The notes beneath the pieces were generated by a model. It was not told the origin of the DNA and searched no databases. It saw nothing but the letters and a program-made list of their open reading frames with translations. Below are positions 35,806-45,190 of a stretch of DNA of 64,000 bases, in pieces. The position numbers and the translations under genes are program-made. Origin of the DNA: Alphaproteobacteria bacterium. Lineage in GTDB: Bacteria; Pseudomonadota; Alphaproteobacteria; Rhizobiales; JAJFHC01. The stretch's first letter is position 1, and each line of letters opens with the position of its first letter. Location of the stretch: positions 1 to 64,000 of the forward strand of contig JAJFHD010000096.1 in the NCBI GenBank assembly GCA_021775805.1, read 5' to 3'.

Positions 35806-37695
35806 ATGACTGACGAAACACAACTGTCGCAGGACATGCGCAACCGAGCTCGCGCCATCAGCGAGTCCGGCAGTCTGGATGCCGCGGTCGAGGCGGGCGC
35901 CATCGACACGATCGTCGACGTGACGCTTTCGGAAGCCCTGGTGCTTGGCCTGTTACACCAGGGCGTCAGCAAATACCTGGCAATCTTCGGACATGGCTCC
36001 ACCGATCTAGGTGAAGTTCTGAGGGTTTACGAAGAAGAGGGCGTGACCCGGACTTTCAACTGCCGCAACGAAGTCGCCATGGCGCATGCGGCCACGGCGC
36101 TCGCCTGGCAATACGGTGAAACTCCGGCGGTTGTAACATCGATCGGTCCGGGCGCACTGCAGGCCATGGCAGGTTCGCTTGCGGCCGCCTCCAACGGTGT
36201 CGGCGTCTATCATATCTATGGCGATGAAACGACCGGCGGGGAAGGCTACAACATGCAGCAGATCCCCAAGGAGCAGCAAGGACTGTTCGGGCGGCTGACG
36301 GCGCTTATGTGGCAATCCTATACGCTGCATACACCGGCAGCCCTGCGCGAGGCCCTGCGCCGGGGTACCCTGTGCGTTCATCATCCCTACAGGTCCGGAC
36401 CGTTCTACCTCATGCTCCCGCTGAACACCCAGCCTCAGATGACATCCGTGAATCTGGCGACCCTGCCGTCCCGCATGACAATGCCGCCGATGGTCTCGGC
36501 TGACGATGCAGCGCTTACCACTGCCGTTGACCAGATTCGAATTGCCCAAAGAATTGTCATCAAGGCAGGCGGCGGCACACGCGGACACGACGGTGCGCTG
36601 CGGTTGCTGGCAGAGGCCTGCGGTGGTGCGGTTGTGTTGTCGCCCGGCTCAACCGGCGTGCTGCCGGACGACCACCCGCAGAACATGCACGTTGGTGGCT
36701 CGAAGGGATCGATCAGCGGCAATCATGCCATGGAGAATGCCGAACTGCTGATTGCCATCGGCACGCGCGCCGTCTGTCAGGCTGATTGTTCCGGCGTCGG
36801 TTACCCCAATGCCCGCGCCGTCATCAACATCAATGGCGACCTCGCCGACTTGATGCATTACGCCAACACCACCGCCCTGGCCGGTGACATAGGCGCGGTA
36901 ATCGCCCGCCTGATGGACGCAGCGGAAATCGCCGGCGGGTTCAATCTGCCGGACAAGCAGGCCTGGCTGTCCGCCTGTGCTCAGCAAAAGGAAGCGTGGT
37001 CTCAGTTCAAGGCCGAGCGCTATGACGGTCCGCCAATCGACGATGATGTCTGGCAGCGCCCCGTGCTCGGACAACCGGCCGCCATCAAACTGGTTTCGGA
37101 TTTTGCCAAGGCCAACGACGCGGCAAAATTCTTCGATGCCGGCGACGTTCAGGCAAACGGTTTCCAGATTGTCGAGGACGAGCGTACCGGTGACACTTTC
37201 ACTGAAACCGGCGCCTCCTACATGGGCTTTGCCGTCTCCGCCCTGCTGGCATCGGCCATGGCGGAAACGCCGCGATACGGCATCGCCTTCACCGGCGACG
37301 GCTCCTTCATGATGAATCCGCAGATATTGATCGACGGCGTCGAACACGGTGTCAACGGCATGATCGTGATCTTTGACAACCGGCGGATGGCAGCCATAAC
37401 CGGCCTGCAGCAGGCACAATACGCCAACGGTTTCAAAACCAACGACCGGGTTGCCGTGGACTATGTCGCACTCGCCTCCGCCGTCGGCGGAGTCAAGGCG
37501 GTGTTCGGCGGCACGACACGGGAAGAATTTCAAAATGCGTTGGCTGAAGCACGCACGCACGAGGGCCTGAGCGTCGTGCATGTTCCGGTCTATTTTGGAG
37601 ACGATCCATTGGGCGGCATGGGGGCTTATGGTTCCTGGAACGTGGGCAACTGGGTCGAGGACGTCCAGGCCCGTTACACCAAGCAAAACATATGA
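35806..37695 (+). CDS. Thiamine diphosphate-dependent enzyme, IolD / acetolactate synthase-like
   Basis: A 629-aa ThDP enzyme of the acetolactate synthase superfamily. The N-terminal pyrimidine-binding domain has the catalytic glutamate region CRNEVAMAHAATALAW and TSIGPGALQAMAGS. The C-terminal diphosphate-binding motif FTGDGSFMMN, ending in VIFDNRR, is near residues 497-525. The length is close to IolD (trihydroxycyclohexanedione hydrolase) and greater than simple decarboxylases (about 530-570). It could cleave a cyclic diketone or decarboxylate a 2-keto acid. The aldehyde dehydrogenase gene begins 12 bases downstream, consistent with an aldehyde product. Confidence 0.85.
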   Translation: MTDETQLSQDMRNRARAISESGSLDAAVEAGAIDTIVDVTLSEALVLGLLHQGVSKYLAIFGHGSTDLGEVLRVYEEEGVTRTFNCRNEVAMAHAATALAWQYGETPAVVTSIGPGALQAMAGSLAAASNGVGVYHIYGDETTGGEGYNMQQIPKEQQGLFGRLTALMWQSYTLHTPAALREALRRGTLCVHHPYRSGPFYLMLPLNTQPQMTSVNLATLPSRMTMPPMVSADDAALTTAVDQIRIAQRIVIKAGGGTRGHDGALRLLAEACGGAVVLSPGSTGVLPDDHPQNMHVGGSKGSISGNHAMENAELLIAIGTRAVCQADCSGVGYPNARAVININGDLADLMHYANTTALAGDIGAVIARLMDAAEIAGGFNLPDKQAWLSACAQQKEAWSQFKAERYDGPPIDDDVWQRPVLGQPAAIKLVSDFAKANDAAKFFDAGDVQANGFQIVEDERTGDTFTETGASYMGFAVSALLASAMAETPRYGIAFTGDGSFMMNPQILIDGVEHGVNGMIVIFDNRRMAAITGLQQAQYANGFKTNDRVAVDYVALASAVGGVKAVFGGTTREEFQNALAEARTHEGLSVVHVPVYFGDDPLGGMGAYGSWNVGNWVEDVQARYTKQNI

Positions 37696-37707
37696 CAAGG
37701 ACGAACC

Positions 37708-39150
37708 ATGTATCGCGACGTTGATCTCTATGTTGCCGGCGAATGGGCGCCGGCCGCCACCGGCAGCACCAGACCGGTCACCGATCCGGCCACCGAAGAA
37801 ACCATCGGCACGATAGCCGATGCCCAGCCGGCGGACCTCGATCGTGCACTGGCCGCCGCCGAAGCCGGATTGAAGGTCTGGCGCAACACCGGTTCCTGGG
37901 ATCGCGCGGCAAAACTGCGGCGAGCGTCAGAATTGATCCGTGAACGGATCGATACGATCGCGACCATCATGTCGCTGGAAACCGGAAAGCCACTTGCAGA
38001 GTCAAAGGGCGAAACCGGCGCGTCCGCCGATCAGTTCGAATGGTTTTCGGAGGAAACCAAGCGGATCTACGGCCAGACCATCGAATCGCGCACGCCCGAT
38101 GGCCGGATGGCCGTGATCTATCAGCCCGTAGGTGTGGTGGCCGCGTTCTCGGCCTGGAATTTTCCAGCCCTCCTGCCGGCCCGCAAGATCGCAGCCGCCC
38201 TGGCCGCCGGCTGCAGCATTATTGTCAAACCGGCAAGCGAAGCCCCGGGGTCCTGTGCAGAACTAGTCCGGGCCTGTCACGATGCGGGCATTCCCGAAGG
38301 TGTGGTCAACCTTGTGACCGGCAACTCGAGCATGATTGCGGAGCACCTGATCCGGTCGCCGGTCGTGCGCAAAGTAACCGTCACCGGTTCGGTGCCTGTC
38401 GGCAAACAGATCCTGCATCTGGCGGCGGACGGCGTGAAGAAGGTTTCGATGGAGCTCGGTGGACACGGGCCTGTCATTGTGTTCGATGACGTCGATGCGG
38501 AAGCTGTGGCGGAGACATGCGCCGCAACCAAGTTCCGCAATTGCGGCCAGGTCTGCATTTCGCCGTCGCGGTTTTTCGTGCACGAAAGCAAATATGATGC
38601 GTTTGCCACCAGGTTTGCCGAAGTCGCCAAATCCATAACGGTGGGCAACGGCCTGGAAGACGGGACCCAAATGGGTCCGATGGCAAATCTGCGCGGCCTG
38701 AAGACGGCCAAGGAAATGGTTGCCGACGCGGTTTCGAAAGGCGCCGTCGTGCTCGCCGGCGGTGGCGTGCCGGCCGACCGCAACCAGGGATACTTTTTTG
38801 AGCCGACGGTGCTGGGCGATGTTCCAGATGACGCGATGATCATGACCCACGAACCGTTCGGGCCGGTTGCCCCCCTCACCCGTTTCCGCGACTATGACGA
38901 AGTCATGGGCCGCGCAAATGCCCTGCCGTTCGGGCTTGCCGGTTATGTGTTTTCGAACAACCTTGGCACCGCGACCAGAGCCTATGAAGACCTCGAAGTC
39001 GGTATGGTCGGTGTCAACGAAATGTTGTTGGCGACGGCCGAAGCACCGTTTGGTGGTATCAAGGAAAGTGGAATGGGACGCGAAGGCGGTGCCCTGGGTA
39101 TCCATGATTATCTGGAACCCAAATACGTTAAAATGAAAATTCAGGGGTAA
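37708..39150 (+). CDS. NAD(P)-dependent aldehyde dehydrogenase
   Basis: Aldehyde dehydrogenase superfamily, 480 aa, normal length. The catalytic glutamate is in MELGGHGPV (Glu249) and the catalytic cysteine is Cys283 in RNCGQVCISPSR. AFSAWNFPALLPARK and TGSVPVGKQI mark the cofactor domain. Overall it looks most like succinate-semialdehyde or glycolaldehyde-type dehydrogenases. It lies between the ThDP enzyme and the dehydratase, with gaps of 12 and 6 bases, so the three are co-transcribed. Confidence 0.93.
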   Translation: MYRDVDLYVAGEWAPAATGSTRPVTDPATEETIGTIADAQPADLDRALAAAEAGLKVWRNTGSWDRAAKLRRASELIRERIDTIATIMSLETGKPLAESKGETGASADQFEWFSEETKRIYGQTIESRTPDGRMAVIYQPVGVVAAFSAWNFPALLPARKIAAALAAGCSIIVKPASEAPGSCAELVRACHDAGIPEGVVNLVTGNSSMIAEHLIRSPVVRKVTVTGSVPVGKQILHLAADGVKKVSMELGGHGPVIVFDDVDAEAVAETCAATKFRNCGQVCISPSRFFVHESKYDAFATRFAEVAKSITVGNGLEDGTQMGPMANLRGLKTAKEMVADAVSKGAVVLAGGGVPADRNQGYFFEPTVLGDVPDDAMIMTHEPFGPVAPLTRFRDYDEVMGRANALPFGLAGYVFSNNLGTATRAYEDLEVGMVGVNEMLLATAEAPFGGIKESGMGREGGALGIHDYLEPKYVKMKIQG

Positions 39151-39156
39151 CAGTCA

Positions 39157-40860
39157 GTGGGCGACGACAAAAACCAGGGTTTCGCACGCGGTCTTACGAA
39201 TTATGGCGACCGCGACTTTTCACTGTATCTGCGCCGATCGTTCGCAAGTTCGATGGGATATACAACCAAGAGCCTGTCCAAACCGATCGTCGGCATTGCC
39301 TATACCGGTTCCGGGTTCAACAATTGCCACCGCAATTTTCCCGAGCTCCTGGAGGCGGTAAAACGCGGGGTACTCGCTTCGGGCGCTCTGCCGGTAGAAT
39401 TTCCCACGATTTCACTGGGCGAGGTGTTTCTCAACCCGACCAGCCTGAAGTTCCGCAACCTCATGTCCATGGACACCGAGGAGATGATCAGGGCCCAGCC
39501 GATGGATTCGGTGGTTCTCATGGGCGGATGCGACAAGACCGTGCCGGCACAGCTGATGGGTGCGGCCTCGGCCAACCTGCCGGCGGTTCAGATCGTGGCC
39601 GGTCCCATGATGACCTCGAAATACCAGGGTGAGCGCCTGGGCGCCTGCACCGATTGCCGCCGTTTCTGGGGCAAATACCGGGCCGGCGACATCGATCAGG
39701 CCACCATCAATGACATCGAAGGCCGTCTGGCAACCACTGCGGGGACATGCGCTGTCATGGGTACGGCGTCGACCATGGCCTGTATCGCTGAGGCACTCGG
39801 CATGTCCCTGCCCGGAACGGCGGCAATTCCGGCCGTCCACGCCGACCGTCTGCGCGCCGCTGAAGCCACCGGTGAGGCTGCCGTAAGATTGATCGGCAAT
39901 CCCTTAACGCCCGCTGAAATCATAACCAAGGAGTCCGTTGAAAATGCGCTGCGGGTGTTGCTGGCGCTCGGCGGATCGACCAATGCCATCATCCACTTGA
40001 CGGCCATTGCCGGACGACGCGGCATCGACATCCCGCTCGACTGGTTTAACGAGCTCTCCGACCAGACCCCGGTACTGGTCAACCTCAAGCCGGTCGGCGC
40101 CAACTACATGGAAGATTTTTTCGCAGCCGGCGGGGTAGGCGCCGTGTTGCGGGAACTCAAAGGTTCACTCCATCTGGATTGTCCGACTGTTGCCGGTGAA
40201 ACGCTCGGGCAAAGACTTGCCCGAGAGGCCGGCCCGGTCGACCGCGCGGTGATAGCCCCGGGCACGGACCCCCTCGAACCTCAGGGTGGGCTGGTGAGCC
40301 TTTTCGGCAACCTGGCACCTGGAGGTGCGATTCTGAAACGCTCGGCGGCGGACCCGAGCCTGTTCGAGAAGGAAGCCCGGGCAGTCGTGTTCACGTCACT
40401 GGAGGATCTTGCCGAGCGCATTGACGATCCGGATCTGGATGTCACGACAGACGATGCACTGGTCCTCCAGAACGCCGGCCCAAAGAGCCTTTCCGGAATG
40501 CCGGAGGCGGGGTATCTGCCGATACCGAGAAAGCTCGCGGCACAAGGCGTCAAGGACATGATCCGGATATCCGACGCCCGCATGTCCGGCACAGCTTTCG
40601 GGACGATCATTCTGCATGTGACACCAGAAGCTGCCATTGGCGGTGCGCTGGCACTGGTACGAACAGGTGATCGTATCAAACTGTCGGTGTCGGCCCGAAC
40701 CATCGACCTGCTTGTGGATGAGACGGAACTCGATGCCCGGCGTGCCGCTTTGCCGCCGCCGCGCGATACCAACAGCCTGCGGGGGTATGACCGGCTTTAC
40801 GCCGAGGAGGTCCTTCAGGCGGATGAGGGTTGCGATTTTGCCTTTATGAAACCGCGCTGA
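39157..40860 (+). CDS. IlvD/Edd-family dehydratase, sugar-acid dehydratase group
   Basis: Iron-sulfur dehydratase, 567 aa. Three cysteines expected to bind the cluster are Cys57 (NNCHRNFPE), Cys125 (GGCDKTVPA) and Cys198 (AGTCAVMGTAS). SMACIAEALGMSLPG-like text (TMACIAEALGMSLPG) and the late DARMSGTAFG are family signatures. These enzymes convert dihydroxy acids or aldonic acids to 2-keto-3-deoxy acids. It starts at GTG, six bases after the aldehyde dehydrogenase, and closes the locus. The sequence fits the aldonate dehydratase side of the family better than branched-chain IlvD, though the substrate is unproven. Confidence 0.92.
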   Translation: MGDDKNQGFARGLTNYGDRDFSLYLRRSFASSMGYTTKSLSKPIVGIAYTGSGFNNCHRNFPELLEAVKRGVLASGALPVEFPTISLGEVFLNPTSLKFRNLMSMDTEEMIRAQPMDSVVLMGGCDKTVPAQLMGAASANLPAVQIVAGPMMTSKYQGERLGACTDCRRFWGKYRAGDIDQATINDIEGRLATTAGTCAVMGTASTMACIAEALGMSLPGTAAIPAVHADRLRAAEATGEAAVRLIGNPLTPAEIITKESVENALRVLLALGGSTNAIIHLTAIAGRRGIDIPLDWFNELSDQTPVLVNLKPVGANYMEDFFAAGGVGAVLRELKGSLHLDCPTVAGETLGQRLAREAGPVDRAVIAPGTDPLEPQGGLVSLFGNLAPGGAILKRSAADPSLFEKEARAVVFTSLEDLAERIDDPDLDVTTDDALVLQNAGPKSLSGMPEAGYLPIPRKLAAQGVKDMIRISDARMSGTAFGTIILHVTPEAAIGGALALVRTGDRIKLSVSARTIDLLVDETELDARRAALPPPRDTNSLRGYDRLYAEEVLQADEGCDFAFMKPR

Positions 40861-40884
40861 CGGTATCGAGATCTGCCGTTGTGG

Positions 40885-41349
40885 TCATTCTGACTGCACG
40901 TTTTGCAAATTTCCCGCGGCCCCGTTTGGAAACACGGCGCTGAAATCCCGGTTGCCAAGCGCAATGTTGGACAGCGTGTGCTTGTCGAGGACATCCAGAA
41001 ACGCCTGCAAGGCTTCCTGCATTACGCCCGGCAGCCGACAGCACCGCGTGATGACGCACTGACTGCCCGTCGAAAAACATTCGACCAGGGCGAAGTCGGG
41101 CTCTGTTGCACGCACCACATCGCCCAACCGGATTTCTTCGGCTGGTTTGCCGAGCCTGAGACCGCCTGACCGACCACGAACGGCTATCAGAAAGTCCGCG
41201 CGCGTCAAGGCATTGACCACCTTCATGAGATGAGCCCGGGAAACCTGATAGGAGTTCGCCATCTCCTCAATCGTCACAAGCCGGTCGTTGGCGGCATGCA
41301 CATACATGAGAACCCGGAAGGCATAGTCGGAAAACTTCGTCAGTTGCAT
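40885..41349 (-). CDS. nsrR: Rrf2-family regulator, NsrR-like (nitric oxide sensor)
   Basis: A 154-aa iron-sulfur transcription regulator. The winged helix-turn-helix is at residues 1-65 (LTKFSDYAFRVLMYVHAAND and VSRAHLMKVVNALTRADFLI). Cysteines 91, 98, 103 and 104 can ligate a cluster; the spacing differs from E. coli NsrR but is in the right place. It is divergent from a membrane protein and a truncated haemoglobin, and the shared gap holds a good NsrR-type operator, which supports the name. Confidence 0.88.
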   Translation of the reverse strand: MQLTKFSDYAFRVLMYVHAANDRLVTIEEMANSYQVSRAHLMKVVNALTRADFLIAVRGRSGGLRLGKPAEEIRLGDVVRATEPDFALVECFSTGSQCVITRCCRLPGVMQEALQAFLDVLDKHTLSNIALGNRDFSAVFPNGAAGNLQNVQSE

Positions 41350-41387
41350 CTGGCACCTGTGTCAACGGCATTCGAATAGATTCATTC

Positions 41388-41416
41388 TTGACATATCTTA
41401 TTTTAACGGCAATATG
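41388..41416 (+). promoter_or_regulatory. Predicted promoter of the NO-response genes
   Basis: TTGACA at 41388-41393 is a perfect -35 hexamer; 17 bases later AATATG is a weak -10. The expected start point falls within the NsrR-type operator just downstream, which suits repression by blocking. Confidence 0.55.
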
Positions 41417-41420
41417 CAAT

Positions 41421-41443
41421 AACATGAATTTAAAATACCTCTT
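41421..41443. promoter_or_regulatory. NsrR-type operator
   Basis: AACATGAATTT and AAATACCTCTT flank a central A, an 11-1-11 arrangement that closely follows the published NsrR consensus (AAGATGCATTT-like halves). Eight of eleven half-site positions are symmetric. It lies 13 bases before the ATG of the membrane protein gene and 71 bases from nsrR. Confidence 0.75.
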
Positions 41444-41456
41444 TTAGGATATTGCC

Positions 41457-41903
41457 ATGTTCCAGAAGATCGAAGATCGCACCGTCAAAGCCGGTGATCC
41501 GGACTTGCGCCGCAACCACCAAGACATCCTGCTTGAAACCGTAGAAAATCCTGATGACGGCCTTCTTGCCACTGCCGTCCCGATCATGCTCGTCGCCTAT
41601 GGCGTGGGGCTCGGAATCGTCGCTTTGTCGCTAGCCGGCAGCGGTGCTGCGCTGTTTGCCATCCTGATCAGTGCCGGCTATGGCGCAGTCTATTTTGGTG
41701 TTCCCCTCGCGATGGCCAGAATGCGGTCGGCATACACTCCTCTGCCTCTGGCCGTTGATGCGCGCAGACGGCCGGATCAGGTTTCTGTTTTCACCGGCCT
41801 GATCGGCCGCGGCGAGGCGGTGCTTCAGATGGTGATCGTTCCCCTGGCCGTAGCCGCAGCGCTCGCCGGATTTTCGATTATCTGGCTCGCCGTCCAGCCA
41901 TGA
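41457..41903 (+). CDS. Small membrane protein of the NO-response operon, function unknown
   Basis: I do not recognise a named family for this 148-aa protein. It has a hydrophilic N-terminal 38 residues, two adjacent hydrophobic segments (AVPIMLVAYGVGLGIVALSL, LFAILISAGYGAVYFGVPLA), a polar loop, and a third at the C-terminus (MVIVPLAVAAALAGFSIIWL). An NsrR-type operator sits immediately upstream, and the truncated haemoglobin gene overlaps its stop (ATGA). A role in nitrosative stress or respiration is therefore inferred from position only. Confidence 0.8.
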   Translation: MFQKIEDRTVKAGDPDLRRNHQDILLETVENPDDGLLATAVPIMLVAYGVGLGIVALSLAGSGAALFAILISAGYGAVYFGVPLAMARMRSAYTPLPLAVDARRRPDQVSVFTGLIGRGEAVLQMVIVPLAVAAALAGFSIIWLAVQP

Positions 41904-42373
41904 TTCGCAGAACACATATCAACGCGCCGGGCGTCGATGCCGGAGTCACCGAGGCCATGATCCACAACCTCGTGCATCGCTTTTATGATCGCGTCCGCCG
42001 TGACCCTCTGCTTGGGCCGGTGTTCAATACGACGGTTGAGGATTGGAGCACTCACCTCGACAAACTCTGCGCCTTCTGGTCATCGGTTACCCTTATGACC
42101 GGCCGCTACAAGGGTACCCCGATGCAGACGCATGCAGCCCTCCCCGACATCTCGGCGGCCCATTTTACCCGTTGGCTGGAACTCTTTTCCGCCACGGCAC
42201 ACGAGGTTTGCCCTCCTGCCGCCGCCGCTCTTTTTGTCGACCGGGCCGAACGCATCGCACGATCCCTGCAGATGGGGATTGCCATCGAGCGCGGCGAAGG
42301 TGTCGTGCGGGGCTCAAGATTGCGCAACCCCATGCAACCATCCAGCAGTTCGACGTCCCTGGAAAGGCAATAA
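41900..42373 (+). CDS. Group III truncated haemoglobin
   Basis: Small haem protein, 157 aa. The first 130 residues match class III 2/2 globins: MIHNLVHRFYDRVRRDPLLG (B helix), VFNTTVEDWSTHLDKLCAFW, SSVTLMTGRYKGTPMQTHAAL, with a histidine in the expected proximal region (HFTRWLELFSATAHE). It probably binds O2 or NO in the cytoplasm. The start overlaps the preceding membrane protein gene by four bases, and both are under the NsrR-type operator. The C-terminal 25 residues are polar and probably disordered. Confidence 0.88.
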   Translation: MIRRTHINAPGVDAGVTEAMIHNLVHRFYDRVRRDPLLGPVFNTTVEDWSTHLDKLCAFWSSVTLMTGRYKGTPMQTHAALPDISAAHFTRWLELFSATAHEVCPPAAAALFVDRAERIARSLQMGIAIERGEGVVRGSRLRNPMQPSSSSTSLERQ

Positions 42374-42522
42374 ACTGCGGGCTGTTCGTCAGCACCATCT
42401 GGCCAATTTGCGACAACCATGACATCATTGCAGTGTAACCTGCCCGGCATCAATCGGGAGGGCACTGCGGGCTGTTGCGGTCACCCTCGCCGCCTGCGCC
42501 ATAACAACTTGGGAGAACCAGT

Positions 42523-43830
<1,308 letters not shown>

Positions 43831-43854
43831 TGGCCGCTGATTGAGAAGATTCTT

Positions 43855-43902
43855 CGGCGGGGACTTGAGTGCCGAAAGGCAAAGCATGTCTCCGCCGTTT
43901 TT
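43855..43902 (+). terminator. Intrinsic terminator of metY
   Basis: CGGCGGGGAC pairs with GTCTCCGCCG (10 bp, one G-U) around an inner GCC-GAAA-GGC mini-hairpin, followed by TTTTT. It lies 24 bases after the metY stop. Confidence 0.88.
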
Positions 43903-44000
43903 CCCACAGTCAGACGATCCTTTAGCGATGATGCTTGATATGCAGTGCCGTGCGTCCATCTGATGGGCATAGGACGTATTACCTGATCAAAGGATCCGTC

Positions 44001-44399
44001 ATGCCGCCGTCTCTGTCGTCATCCGGAACCGTGCGCTGGATCTATTTTTCGCTGGGGTGGGTCTTCTTCGGCCTGGGCGTGCTCGGCGCATTCCTGCCGG
44101 TCTTGCCGACCACACCGCTCATGATCCTCGCCTTGTGGGCCTTCTCCAAGAGTTCACCGCGTTTTCACGACTGGCTCTATACGCACAAGATTTTCGGACC
44201 GCCGCTTCAGCGCTGGCAGGAACATCGGGTCATACCTGTGATCGCCAAGATTGCCGCAGTCGGCGCCATGACCGCGAGCCTGGCCTATCTGGTGTTTTTC
44301 ACCGCAACGCCCTGGCTCTATCTGATGCTCACGGCGGTATTGATGGCGGCGGGCGCCACATACATCCTGACTAAGCCAAGCCGGGCACCGGGAGACTGA
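44001..44399 (+). CDS. YbaN family (DUF454) inner-membrane protein
   Basis: A 132-aa protein with three to four hydrophobic segments. LGVLGAFLPVLPTTPLMILA and WAFSKSSPRFHDWLYTHKIFGP are the hallmark of the YbaN/DUF454 family. The ATG at 44001 is preferred to the longer ORF-track start. Function is unknown; E. coli YbaN is encoded near purine salvage genes, but no such genes are present here. Convergent with the NUDIX gene. Confidence 0.88.
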   Translation: MPPSLSSSGTVRWIYFSLGWVFFGLGVLGAFLPVLPTTPLMILALWAFSKSSPRFHDWLYTHKIFGPPLQRWQEHRVIPVIAKIAAVGAMTASLAYLVFFTATPWLYLMLTAVLMAAGATYILTKPSRAPGD

Positions 44400-44409
44400 A
44401 TCAACGCGG

Positions 44410-45069
44410 TTATTTCCAGGCAAATTCCGGATGGCTGAAATGAGCGACCCGGGTGGCGGAACCCCGCAAAGCGACCTCGCGGAATTGGTAGAGGATGGCA
44501 GCGGTTGGGGCGTACATGAAATGACCGACCGAGGGTAGAAGCAGTGACAGAACCGGATGTTCCCGTCCATCGGCAGGCAGCAGATGAAGAATTTCATCGC
44601 CATCAATCTCACTCAGAGGAATCCGGAACACTGCCTCGACCTCGCCGGGATCGGGCACGAGTTCAGCGTCTTTGGGTCCCCATACGACGATTGGAGAGAT
44701 GCGAAAACCCGACCGTGTCGTCATGTCGTCAAGCGTACCGATGATGTGATGCGGGCCGATCCTGAGGCCCAGTTCTTCATGCAACTCGCGAAGCGCTGCC
44801 TGTTCAACCGTCTCCCCTTCATCGAGACGTCCTCCGGGCAGTGCGTACTGATTGCTGTGCCGTCTGAGGCCCGCTGAACGCAAAGTCAAAAGCAGGGTAG
44901 CATCCCCGGTTTTCGGGTTTCCAGTCACGACCAGGGCCACGGCAGCCTCACGCAGACTTTCGTCTGCTACATGTGACACGGAAAAAGCGGCAAGGTTCTG
45001 GGTGATGCTGTGGCGCAGCGTCTCGCCATATGCATAGGCCATGTGATTAAGTCCCGAAGCTACGGTCAA
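44410..45069 (-). CDS. NUDIX hydrolase, CoA pyrophosphatase-like
   Basis: A 219-aa hydrolase. The Nudix box is complete: GGRLDEGETVEQAALRELHEELGL, i.e. GX5EX7REUXEEXGU. LRSAGLRRHSNQYALPGG just before it resembles the coenzyme A diphosphatase (NudL/Nudt7) group. It should act on a nucleoside diphosphate derivative in the cytoplasm. An ATG at 45042 is an alternative start. Confidence 0.87.
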   Translation of the reverse strand: MTVASGLNHMAYAYGETLRHSITQNLAAFSVSHVADESLREAAVALVVTGNPKTGDATLLLTLRSAGLRRHSNQYALPGGRLDEGETVEQAALRELHEELGLRIGPHHIIGTLDDMTTRSGFRISPIVVWGPKDAELVPDPGEVEAVFRIPLSEIDGDEILHLLPADGREHPVLSLLLPSVGHFMYAPTAAILYQFREVALRGSATRVAHFSHPEFAWK

Positions 45070-45190
45070 TGATTGCTTCGGTATAACAGGTTGATAGGGG
45101 AATCACAGCGCCGTTGTCCCGATCACCGGCAATTGCCTGAAACCATGCAGTCTGGCATCATCATCAAACAAGGTTCTGGACATCTCCACC

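Noticed and set aside
42374-42522. SAM-II riboswitch before metY
   Set aside because: The conserved GCTAAAA-type end and the pseudoknot elements of SAM-II were not found.
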